A stretch of DNA of 6,128 nt from CALSPH01 sp041690035 (GTDB lineage: Bacteria > Bacteroidota > Bacteroidia > NS11-12g > UBA955). The notes beneath the pieces are model-generated. The model saw only the letters and a list, made by a program, of their open reading frames with translations. It was not told where the DNA came from and searched no databases. The stretch covers positions 1-6,128 of the forward strand of contig JBDNFC010000132.1 in assembly GCA_041690035.1 (NCBI GenBank), read 5' to 3'. The translations under genes and the position numbers were made by a program. Below, piece by piece: positions 1-5,780 of the stretch. How positions within the stretch are numbered: position 1 is the first letter of the stretch; each line of letters opens with the position of its first letter.

Positions 1-2310
1 CGCAACAGAGAGGCATGGTGTCTTAATCTGAGGTAATGCATTAATTGCTAAGCTATAATTCCCTTTTCCATCATTTTCATAGATGTCTGTTTGGTAATGT
101 TCACCCATTTCATGAAATTCATTTCCACCGCTGACAAGAATTAAATCTAAATCACCATCACCATCTTTGTCGAAAAAAGCAGAGGCAACATGCTCACAAT
201 TAATATTTTTTGACCATGGTTGTGTAGGTGAGGCTAAAAAACTACCATTGGCCTTCTGAATCATCAAAACACTTGTTTGCACACGCGCTCCTCCGCCTAT
301 TAAGATGTCATCTAATCCATCTTTATTCACATCTGCTACAGCCAATGTTGGTCCAAATCTACTAAGCATATGGGGTAAAAGTGGCTCACTCCTAAAATCA
401 GAAAAATCACTTTCCTTGTGCACTATATTTAAACCCGCAATAGCAGTTTCTACAACAATTTTATTTTGTTCATTTTGAGGTTTAGGAAATTCAAAAGATG
501 TTTTGCTTGCATTGGTTTCGTCTGCTAAAAATGTGGTGTTAGCTTTGATTTTATCTATTTTTTGTGTTTTACCGCTAGGCCACCATATCATTACTTCATC
601 GGCAACTGCAGAAGTGCCTAGCCCAATGTGAACGCCTGGAGCAACTGTAGATTGGAAGCCCCTAGTAGTGTAATGTTCATAATATTGCCTTACTCCATTA
701 ACATTTACCCATACTTTACATCCAATGCCAAAACTGTTGGATTCTTTTCCTTTAAAATTGATTTTTAAATAATTATTGCCTTTCTGCTTATTTTTATAAA
801 TTGTAGGATGCTCACCCAAATTATTTAGCACCAAGTCTAAATCTCCATCGTTATCAAAATCTGCATAAGCAGCACCTTGAGTATACGTTTTGTTAACAAT
901 ACCCCATTGATCACTTTTTTTAGTAAATGTGAGGTCGCCATTATTTTTAAAAACATAATTTTGCAATTTGGTTTCAGGCATAATTGCTAATAGGTTTAAA
1001 ATAGAAGACTGTTTTCCATCATTTGACACAGAATTCTCACCCCTGAATTTTATAAAATCTAAATTATTATAGTCCTTAAAATAGCCATTACTAACAAAAA
1101 GGTCTTTGTTTCCATCATTATCAAAATCTGCAAATAATGGTGCCCAACTCCAGTCTGTTTCTGCTACTCCTGCCATAAAAGCAATATCTACAAATTGTTT
1201 TCCTGCAACATTTAATTGCAAGTTATTGCGCATCAATTGATGGCCATATCCATTGCCATAAATATGTTGATATTTGTCATAATCATCCTCATTCATATTT
1301 ATCTTTTTTCGTTCATTGGTTTCTGCAAGCATATCAACAGTAAAAATATCGATAAGTCCGTCATTATTTATATCTGCAAGATCAGAGCCCATACTGCTCA
1401 AGGACGTATGTTTAATTTTAGTTTTAGCCACATCTTCAAAAATGCCATTTCCTTTATTAAAATACATAAAATCGGGATAAATAAAATCATTACAAACATA
1501 AATATCTGTTAGCCCATCCATATTTATATCTGCTAAATTTGCACTTAAGCCAAACCCATTGCAAAGCACACCTGATTTTTCAGATACATCCTCAAACTTA
1601 TTGTTTCCATTATTTAAAAACATTCTATGTGTGCCTAACTCATCTTTAAATCTAAATTTCTCATAATTTTCTTTATAAATACCATTATATTGCAGGGGTC
1701 TGTTGGCCAAGTACATATCAATATCGCCATCATTATCTGCATCAAAAAAACTTGCATGGGTACTAAAACCCTTGTTATCAAGCCCATAAGCGCCAGCAGC
1801 TTCAGTAAATGTGCCATTTTTATTATTAATAAATAATAAATTTTTTCTATTTTCATCCTCAACATACGGACTCGTGCGCGACACATAGATATCTAACCAA
1901 CCATCATTATTTATATCTACCATAGCCACGCCTGTAGCCCATCCTTTTGTGTTTAAACCTGCCTTTGCTGTAACATCCTCAAATTTAAAATCGCCTTTAT
2001 TTATGTATAGTTTACAAGAGGTTTGATTTGCCCCAAAAAACACGTCTGGTAAGTTATCATTATTAATATCGCCTACAGCAACACCACTTCCATTAAAATA
2101 ATATATGTCATCAAATACATTTTGCTCTTCTGTTTGCTGAAGGTTGTTTATAAAATTAATGCCCGTATATGTTGCATCCAAAATCTCAAATCCTGCATTT
2201 TCTTCTGTTAAATTACTTTCTTCCTTTTTACCTTTTTTACCGCAACCAAAGACAAGCACGATGGACAATAAAAACACAAAAAAACACTTCAATTTATTTA
2301 AAAATTTCAT
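1..2310 (-). CDS. FG-GAP/VCBS repeat lipoprotein with ASPIC/UnbV domain (CRTAC1-like), 3' end beyond window
   Basis: A single open frame of 770 codons runs from the ATG at 2310 to the left edge without a stop, so the C-terminus is missing. Residues 1-23 form a lipoprotein signal: a Lys-containing start, a hydrophobic stretch, and VFGC with the acylated Cys at 23, followed by a Lys-rich linker. FG-GAP/VCBS repeats follow, each with an Asp-rich calcium-loop motif: DINNDNLPD (81-89), DINNDGWLD (132-140), DADNDGDID (190-198), DINMDGLTD (261-269), DINNDGLID (313-321), DFDNDGNKD (395-403) and DFDNDGDLD (484-492). Residues about 512-594 match an ASPIC/UnbV domain (NYLKINFKG, then VAPGVHIGLG and WWPSGK). 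A second repeat set follows (DVNKDGLDD 660-668; DKDGDGDLD 714-722). Family members of this architecture are usually about 1100 residues, so roughly 70% is present. It is probably an outer-membrane or surface lipoprotein with beta-propeller folds. Such proteins often accompany SusC/SusD transporters, but none is visible here. Ligand unknown. Confidence 0.93.
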   Translation of the reverse strand, partial: MKFLNKLKCFFVFLLSIVLVFGCGKKGKKEESNLTEENAGFEILDATYTGINFINNLQQTEEQNVFDDIYYFNGSGVAVGDINNDNLPDVFFGANQTSCKLYINKGDFKFEDVTAKAGLNTKGWATGVAMVDINNDGWLDIYVSRTSPYVEDENRKNLLFINNKNGTFTEAAGAYGLDNKGFSTHASFFDADNDGDIDMYLANRPLQYNGIYKENYEKFRFKDELGTHRMFLNNGNNKFEDVSEKSGVLCNGFGLSANLADINMDGLTDIYVCNDFIYPDFMYFNKGNGIFEDVAKTKIKHTSLSSMGSDLADINNDGLIDIFTVDMLAETNERKKINMNEDDYDKYQHIYGNGYGHQLMRNNLQLNVAGKQFVDIAFMAGVAETDWSWAPLFADFDNDGNKDLFVSNGYFKDYNNLDFIKFRGENSVSNDGKQSSILNLLAIMPETKLQNYVFKNNGDLTFTKKSDQWGIVNKTYTQGAAYADFDNDGDLDLVLNNLGEHPTIYKNKQKGNNYLKINFKGKESNSFGIGCKVWVNVNGVRQYYEHYTTRGFQSTVAPGVHIGLGTSAVADEVMIWWPSGKTQKIDKIKANTTFLADETNASKTSFEFPKPQNEQNKIVVETAIAGLNIVHKESDFSDFRSEPLLPHMLSRFGPTLAVADVNKDGLDDILIGGGARVQTSVLMIQKANGSFLASPTQPWSKNINCEHVASAFFDKDGDGDLDLILVSGGNEFHEMGEHYQTDIYENDGKGNYSLAINALPQIKTPCLSVA

Positions 2311-2325
2311 AGCACAAATTAACAA

Positions 2326-2356
2326 CAAAAATATCTATTTTTAAAACTTGATTAAA
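2326..2356 (-). promoter_or_regulatory. Bacteroidota-type promoter of the VCBS lipoprotein gene
   Basis: On the minus strand TATTTTTG (2333-2326) matches the Bacteroidota -7 consensus TAnnTTTG exactly. Nineteen bases upstream lies TTTA (2356-2353), one mismatch from the -33 element TTTG. The box ends 15 bases before the ATG at 2310, which predicts a leader of only about 10 bases with no Shine-Dalgarno sequence. A gene-proximal promoter here suggests the lipoprotein is transcribed independently of the upstream repeat-protein gene. Confidence 0.6.
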
Positions 2357-2457
2357 GCACATTTTCAGCATCCGAAATAGGACTTATTTTTTTCTAAAAA
2401 GACTTCTAATTAAGCGAAATATAAGACAATAATTATCTTATAATTTTTAATTGAAAA

Positions 2458-3537
2458 CTACAATTTATATTTCTTCATTTTGGTCATCTCTCCATCTTTA
2501 AAGTTTCCCCAAAATAGCTTTTTTCCAATTTCATCATAAAAAATCCATTTACCCTCCATTTTGGCATTTTTATATTCTCCTTCTCTTTGCTTATAATTTG
2601 CGGCCCAACCCTCATACCAATATCCAGTTTTTTCGCCATTGATATAAAACCCTTGTGTTTCCATTTTTCCTCTAATAAAATATTTATAAAAACCATCTAA
2701 TATGTCTTTTTTATAATGCGCATATTGCACAGTATCACCAAATTGATCAAAAAGAATACAAACACCATCTTTTTTTCCATTATTATAATTTTCTTCAGAA
2801 ATCAAAATTCTCATAAAAGCATCCCAAGTTTTAGCATTGCCGTTTAATAATTGATTTTTATAGGTTTTTAAACTCGCAGTATCTCCAGTAAAAAAATATT
2901 CTATAATTATGCCTTCAGCTACCCCGTTTTCATAAAAAGCTTCTTTTCTTTTCGTTCCATCCTCATAAAATGCAATGAAAACGCCCACTTTTTCATTATT
3001 TTTCATAATTGCTTTAGACTCTACGTTGCCATTTGCAAAATATAAAGTAAAATCTCCGTTCAATTCATCGTTGATATAATTTGCATCCACTTGCAATGCT
3101 CCGTTTGAATAATATTTTTTAAAATTTCCATTAAGTTTATCAAGATTGTATGCGCCTTTTTCTCTCAAAACACCGTTGGTATCATACAATGCAAATGAAT
3201 CATCCCTAAACCCGTTACTAAAGACAAAACGCTCTTTTAAAATCCCATTGGGATAAAAAGCCTCTTTTTTTCCATTCAATTTTCCATCTTGCCAATAAAG
3301 TTCTTGTTTCATCGCAAAGTTTGGATATCTATCAATAGACCTGCCAGAAAATAGTATATTCTCATAAAAAAAGAGTTCGTTGCGCTCAATTAATTTATCA
3401 AATAATACAACTTTAGGCTTGATATCTTTTACTACTGTTTTCCGTATTGCCTTATTGTCACTATTTTGTGAATTTATAAAATTTGAAAACAGAAATAATG
3501 GTAAAAAAAACAGAAATATTAATTTATTTAAACCCAT
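2458..3537 (-). CDS. Secreted MORN_2-repeat protein (YwqK-antitoxin-like family)
   Basis: The protein has 359 residues from the ATG at 3537. The frame stays open to a TTG at 3576, but the ATG is preferred because it places a clean signal peptide at the N-terminus: MGLNKL, a Phe/Leu-rich core, then probable cleavage near INSQ (residues 21-24). After a linker of about 50 residues, roughly 78-345 consist of degenerate repeats of about 20-25 residues with the pattern YxNGxLxxxxxYxNGxxxG, such as YPNGILKERF, YSNGALQVDA, YENGVAEG and YKNAKMEGKW. This is the MORN_2 repeat (PF07661). Databases often label such proteins 'toxin-antitoxin system YwqK family antitoxin', but no toxin gene is adjacent, and a signal peptide and Bacteroidota context point instead to a periplasmic or surface protein of unknown function. 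The downstream same-strand VCBS gene is 147 bases away and has its own promoter, so an operon is possible but not shown. Confidence 0.85.
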   Translation of the reverse strand: MGLNKLIFLFFLPLFLFSNFINSQNSDNKAIRKTVVKDIKPKVVLFDKLIERNELFFYENILFSGRSIDRYPNFAMKQELYWQDGKLNGKKEAFYPNGILKERFVFSNGFRDDSFALYDTNGVLREKGAYNLDKLNGNFKKYYSNGALQVDANYINDELNGDFTLYFANGNVESKAIMKNNEKVGVFIAFYEDGTKRKEAFYENGVAEGIIIEYFFTGDTASLKTYKNQLLNGNAKTWDAFMRILISEENYNNGKKDGVCILFDQFGDTVQYAHYKKDILDGFYKYFIRGKMETQGFYINGEKTGYWYEGWAANYKQREGEYKNAKMEGKWIFYDEIGKKLFWGNFKDGEMTKMKKYKL

Positions 3538-3561
3538 GATACTCTTTTTATTAAAGTAACA

Positions 3562-3569
3562 CGAAAATA
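3562..3569 (-). promoter_or_regulatory. Possible -7 element for the MORN_2 gene
   Basis: TATTTTCG on the minus strand differs by one base from TAnnTTTG and lies 24 bases before the ATG at 3537. No TTTG or TTG is seen at the expected distance upstream, so the assignment is weak. If this box is used, the TTG at 3576 would lie upstream of the transcript start, which supports the ATG at 3537 as the translation start. Confidence 0.3.
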
Positions 3570-3635
3570 ATGCCAATTTTAATTCTTAGATTAACTACTT
3601 ACTAACATAAATTTCTATGGGCAATTAAAATTTTA

Positions 3636-3667
3636 TTTGACATTTAATGACCAATCAATTAATTTTG
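3636..3667 (+). promoter_or_regulatory. Bacteroidota-type promoter for the YjbR-family gene
   Basis: TTTG (3636-3639), a 20-base spacer and TAATTTTG (3660-3667) match the Bacteroidota -33/-7 consensus at every defined position. The box ends 14 bases before the ATG at 3682, almost the same spacing as at the VCBS gene (15 bases). This geometry suggests that translation originally began at or next to 3682 rather than at 3711 or 3720. The region between 3538 and 3681 is a divergent intergenic region serving this gene and the MORN_2 gene. Confidence 0.7.
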
Positions 3668-3719
3668 TAAAAAAACTACTAATGATATAGAACACATCCG
3701 TACTTATTGTTTGCAGAAA

Positions 3720-4031
3720 ATGGGCACCTCAGAATCATTGCCTTTTGACAATGAAATATTGGTTTTTAAAGTGTCAAATAAGATTTTCGCACTCATTAAT
3801 ATCGTAAAACTAGAAAGTATAAATCTTAAATATTATCCTGAAACCATAGAAGAAATAAGGGCTTCAGATATTGCAGTAAAACCTGGTTATCACATGAATA
3901 AGAACCACTGGAATACTGTGATGCTGTGCGATATAAATTGGAATGAATTAAAAAATTATATAGACATCTCATACCAATTGGTTTTAAACACCCTTTCAAA
4001 AAAAACAAGAGATACTATGCAAAATAAATAA
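3720..4031 (+). CDS. MmcQ/YjbR family protein, N-terminally shortened or start-disrupted
   Basis: From the ATG at 3720 the product is 103 residues; a TTG at 3711 would give 106. The sequence fits the MmcQ/YjbR family (PF04237, CyaY-like fold, annotated as DNA-binding): LPFDNEILVFKV near the N-terminus, then the hallmark VKPGYHMNKNHWNTV, and a C-terminal helix with SYQLVLNTLSKK. The in-frame codons upstream, 3681-3719, encode NDIEHIRTYCLQK, which looks like the normal family N-terminus (E. coli YjbR begins MTISELLQYCMAK, recalled from memory). However, no ATG, GTG or TTG precedes it in that frame before the stop at 3660-3662. The only nearby ATG (3682) is out of frame and meets TAG after one codon. 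The gene is therefore either translated from 3711/3720 without its first helix, or carries a small frameshift or base error at 3682-3690. The cellular role of the family is poorly defined. Confidence 0.82.
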   Translation: MGTSESLPFDNEILVFKVSNKIFALINIVKLESINLKYYPETIEEIRASDIAVKPGYHMNKNHWNTVMLCDINWNELKNYIDISYQLVLNTLSKKTRDTMQNK

Positions 4032-4049
4032 AATAATTAAAATAATTAC

Positions 4050-4057
4050 TAAATTCG
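4050..4057 (+). promoter_or_regulatory. Possible -7 element for the DUF937/cyclophilin gene
   Basis: TAAATTCG differs by one base from TAnnTTTG and is followed by CAACC, the same bases that follow the rpsT -7 box. It lies 26 bases before the ATG at 4084. No TTG is visible about 20 bases upstream, where the sequence is nearly pure A/T, so a dedicated promoter is plausible but unproven. The alternative is readthrough from the YjbR gene, whose stop is only 52 bases upstream of the start. Confidence 0.3.
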
Positions 4058-4083
4058 CAACCTAATTTAATAAACAAACCAAA

Positions 4084-5361
4084 ATGGATATGATGCAAAT
4101 TATTAGCAGCCAATTAGGCAGCGAAACTATTTCTAAATTAAGTGAAAAAACAGGTGAAAACCAACAAAACATTGCGAGTGCAGTGCAGATGGCAATACCC
4201 ACATTGCTAAATGCCATTAACAATAATACAAATCAAGGCAATGGTGCATCATCACTGCTTTCTGCTTTGGATAAAGATCATGACGTTAGCGTGCTAGATG
4301 ATGTAATGGGGTTTTTCACTAAATCTGACGGAAGTGAAGGTAACGGAATTTTAAAACACATATTAGGTGATAAAAAAGAAAATATTGAGAGTGGGATAAG
4401 CGCAGCAATTGGTGTTAGTGCTGCTTCAATGGGAAAAGTATTAGCTTTTATAGCTCCCTTAGTAATGGGATATTTAGCAAAACAGAAGAAAGAGTCTAAT
4501 GTAAAAAGTCCAAACGGAATCTCTGATTTGCTAACTTCTTTAGTAAGAAACTTAGGTGGAAACAAGGCTGGAGGATTTGATATTGGAGGAATTTTAGGAA
4601 TGCTTGGTGGAGGTGGCGGAAATGTGGCAACTTCTTCTGGAGGCGGAATTTTAGGAATTTTAGGCAAACTGTTTAAAAATAATATTAAAACAAAAATGAA
4701 TATTAAATATATAGCCATAATTATTGTTGTCTTTTTATTTTCTGCATGCAAGGTTAAAAAAGAAACAACTAACAACGCAACATTAAAAACAAAAATTGTA
4801 TTGCCAAAATACTTAGATACTATGGCAGAAGGCGTTTATGCAGAAATGAAAACCAATAAGGGCAATATAATTTTATACCTAGAGTATAAAAAAACACCCC
4901 TAACTGTAGCTAACTTTGTGCTATTGGCTGAAGGAAAAATGCAAAATACTGCCAAGAAACTTGGAGTTCCTTATTTTGACAGCCTAACATTTCATAGGGT
5001 TATTCCTAATTTTATGATACAAGGTGGCGACCCAAGAGGAAATGGAACAGGAGGGCCAGGATATGCATTTGCAGATGAGTTTGACCAGAGTTTAAAACAT
5101 GACAAGCCAGGAATATTAAGTATGGCCAATGCAGGCAGCGGCACCAATGGCAGCCAATTTTTTATTACACATGTGCCAACACCTTGGTTAGATAACAAAC
5201 ATGCCGTATTTGGCAAAACAGTTATTGGGCAAGATGTTGTAGATAAGATAACAATTGGAGATATGTTAATCAGTGTTAGAATTTATCGAAAAGGTGCAGA
5301 AGCTATAAAATTTGACTTCGATTCTTATATAACAAATCCTATTTTTCAAATTCAAAAATAG
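4084..5361 (+). CDS. DUF937 protein joined in frame to a lipoprotein cyclophilin (apparent two-gene fusion)
   Basis: One open frame of 425 codons. Residues 1 to about 200 resemble DUF937 (PF06078) proteins of Bacteroidota: an N-terminal helical region (IISSQLGSETISKLSEKTG), an EF-hand-like loop ALDKDHDVSVLDDVMGF (61-77), GNGILKHILG (86-95), a hydrophobic helix FIAPLVMGYLAKQKK (122-136), and a Gly-rich tail ending GILGKLFK (191-198). The function of DUF937 is unknown. Such proteins normally stop soon after this tail. Here the frame continues through NNIKTK into M205, which begins a complete lipoprotein signal and cyclophilin domain. Inserting one A into the run at 4675-4679 would give Lys-Lys-stop, the sort of ending I would expect. 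I think this represents two genes, with the cyclophilin translated from 4696. A true fusion would bury a lipoprotein signal in mid-protein. Start choice: the ATG at 4084 follows an A-rich stretch; ATGs at 4090 and 4093 are alternatives. Confidence 0.75.
   Translation: MDMMQIISSQLGSETISKLSEKTGENQQNIASAVQMAIPTLLNAINNNTNQGNGASSLLSALDKDHDVSVLDDVMGFFTKSDGSEGNGILKHILGDKKENIESGISAAIGVSAASMGKVLAFIAPLVMGYLAKQKKESNVKSPNGISDLLTSLVRNLGGNKAGGFDIGGILGMLGGGGGNVATSSGGGILGILGKLFKNNIKTKMNIKYIAIIIVVFLFSACKVKKETTNNATLKTKIVLPKYLDTMAEGVYAEMKTNKGNIILYLEYKKTPLTVANFVLLAEGKMQNTAKKLGVPYFDSLTFHRVIPNFMIQGGDPRGNGTGGPGYAFADEFDQSLKHDKPGILSMANAGSGTNGSQFFITHVPTPWLDNKHAVFGKTVIGQDVVDKITIGDMLISVRIYRKGAEAIKFDFDSYITNPIFQIQK
4696..5361 (+). 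CDS. Cyclophilin-type peptidyl-prolyl isomerase lipoprotein (internal start within the fused frame)
   Basis: From the in-frame ATG at 4696 the product is 221 residues and complete in itself. Residues 1-18 are a lipoprotein signal (MNIKY, hydrophobic core, lipobox FSAC, acylated Cys18). Residues about 45-195 form a cyclophilin domain (PF00160), which catalyses cis-trans isomerisation of Xaa-Pro bonds. The expected active-site residues are all present: Arg101 in FHRVI, Phe106/Met107 and Gln109 in FMIQGGD, Ala144/Asn145 in SMANAG, Gln154/Phe156 in NGSQFF, and Trp164, Leu165 and His169 in WLDNKHAVFG. It should be active and membrane-anchored, probably on the periplasmic side, helping envelope proteins fold. 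The bases before the ATG (AAAACAAAA) resemble those before rpsT and the DUF937 start, which supports real initiation here. The TAG stop lies 63 bases before rpsT, which has its own promoter. Confidence 0.85.
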   Translation: MNIKYIAIIIVVFLFSACKVKKETTNNATLKTKIVLPKYLDTMAEGVYAEMKTNKGNIILYLEYKKTPLTVANFVLLAEGKMQNTAKKLGVPYFDSLTFHRVIPNFMIQGGDPRGNGTGGPGYAFADEFDQSLKHDKPGILSMANAGSGTNGSQFFITHVPTPWLDNKHAVFGKTVIGQDVVDKITIGDMLISVRIYRKGAEAIKFDFDSYITNPIFQIQK

Positions 5362-5364
5362 TAA

Positions 5365-5395
5365 TTGATTTTTCAAGAAAAAATAATTACTTTTG
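5365..5395 (+). promoter_or_regulatory. rpsT promoter, Bacteroidota type
   Basis: TTG (5365-5367), a 20-base spacer and TACTTTTG (5388-5395) match the Bacteroidota consensus. Transcription should start near 5402, giving an A-rich leader of roughly 23 bases before the ATG at 5425. The -33 element lies just after the stop codon of the cyclophilin gene, so rpsT is likely transcribed on its own. Confidence 0.7.
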
Positions 5396-5424
5396 CAACC
5401 TTTAAAAATCATTAAATAAATAAA

Positions 5425-5676
5425 ATGGCAAATCATAAGTCAGCAATCAAGAGAATACGTCAAAACGAAAAGCACAACGCTTTAAACAAGTACCAACACA
5501 AATCTACTCGAACCGTTATAAAAAACTTGAGAAATACAAAAGACAAAGCAGAGGCCTCTAAATTATTAGAGCAAGTATACACTATGCTAGATCGTTTGGC
5601 CAAGAAAAATATTATTCATAAAAATAAAGCTGCAAACCAAAAAAGTAAACTTACACTTTTGGTAAACAGTTTATAA
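5425..5676 (+). CDS. rpsT: 30S ribosomal protein bS20
   Basis: The 83-residue product is a close fit to bS20, a small basic helical protein that binds 16S rRNA in the body of the 30S subunit early in assembly. It begins MANHKSAIKRIRQNEKHN, the conserved S20 N-terminus, and ends with the typical IIHKNKAANQKSKL motif (about residues 62-75). Length is normal for the family (E. coli S20 is about 87). The ATG at 5425 follows AAATAAATAAA with no Shine-Dalgarno sequence, as is usual in Bacteroidota. The gene is monocistronic by appearance: a promoter directly upstream and a strong hairpin terminator 6 bases after the stop. Confidence 0.98.
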   Translation: MANHKSAIKRIRQNEKHNALNKYQHKSTRTVIKNLRNTKDKAEASKLLEQVYTMLDRLAKKNIIHKNKAANQKSKLTLLVNSL

Positions 5677-5682
5677 AAAAAA

Positions 5683-5736
5683 ATTAGCAAAAAAAAAGCA
5701 TGAAACAAAACTGTTTCATGCTTTTTTTTTGCTAAT
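5683..5736. terminator. Bidirectional intrinsic terminator between rpsT and the right-edge gene
   Basis: A perfect 25-bp inverted repeat (5683-5707 with 5712-5736) has a 4-base loop AAAC. Its core is the 10-bp stem GCATGAAACA/TGTTTCATGC, flanked by A9 (5689-5697) and T9 (5722-5730). Read on the plus strand, the T9 gives the U-tract that ends rpsT transcripts; read on the minus strand, the A9 becomes the U-tract for the gene converging from the right. The outer TTAGC/GCTAA arms extend the pairing beyond the U-tract. Confidence 0.93.
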
Positions 5737-5780
5737 AAATGTAGAAAGGATTTTATTTTTAGTTGTGCATTATATGCTAA

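Noticed and set aside
1216..1886. Open frames inside the VCBS gene (plus 1216-1512, minus 1635-1886)
   Set aside because: They overlap the intact 770-codon frame in other frames and show only low-complexity, hydrophobic shadow sequence.
2420..2442. 7-bp inverted repeat (TATAAGA/TCTTATA, 9-base loop) after the MORN_2 gene as a terminator
   Set aside because: The stem is almost all A/T and on the minus strand is followed only by TTTCGC, without a proper U-tract.
2458..3537. Toxin-antitoxin module based on the YwqK-type repeats
   Set aside because: There is no toxin-sized neighbour on the same strand, and the protein has a secretion signal.
3537..3576. TTG at 3576 as the start of the MORN_2 protein
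   Set aside because: It adds 13 residues in front of a clean signal peptide and overlaps the likely promoter; the ATG at 3537 fits better.
3626..3635. Palindrome TAAAATTTTA in the divergent intergenic region as an operator
   Set aside because: A 10-bp A/T palindrome is expected by chance in DNA this A/T-rich, and no second copy supports regulation.
4278..5216. Minus-strand open frames opposite the DUF937 and cyclophilin coding sequence (4278-4775, 4992-5216)
   Set aside because: They are antisense shadows; the Pro-rich stretches are simply the complement of Gly codons in the plus-strand genes.
5368..5384. ATTTTTC/GAAAAAT hairpin after the cyclophilin stop as a terminator
   Set aside because: The loop would be only two bases, the stem is A/T, and the sequence is better explained as the spacer of the rpsT promoter.
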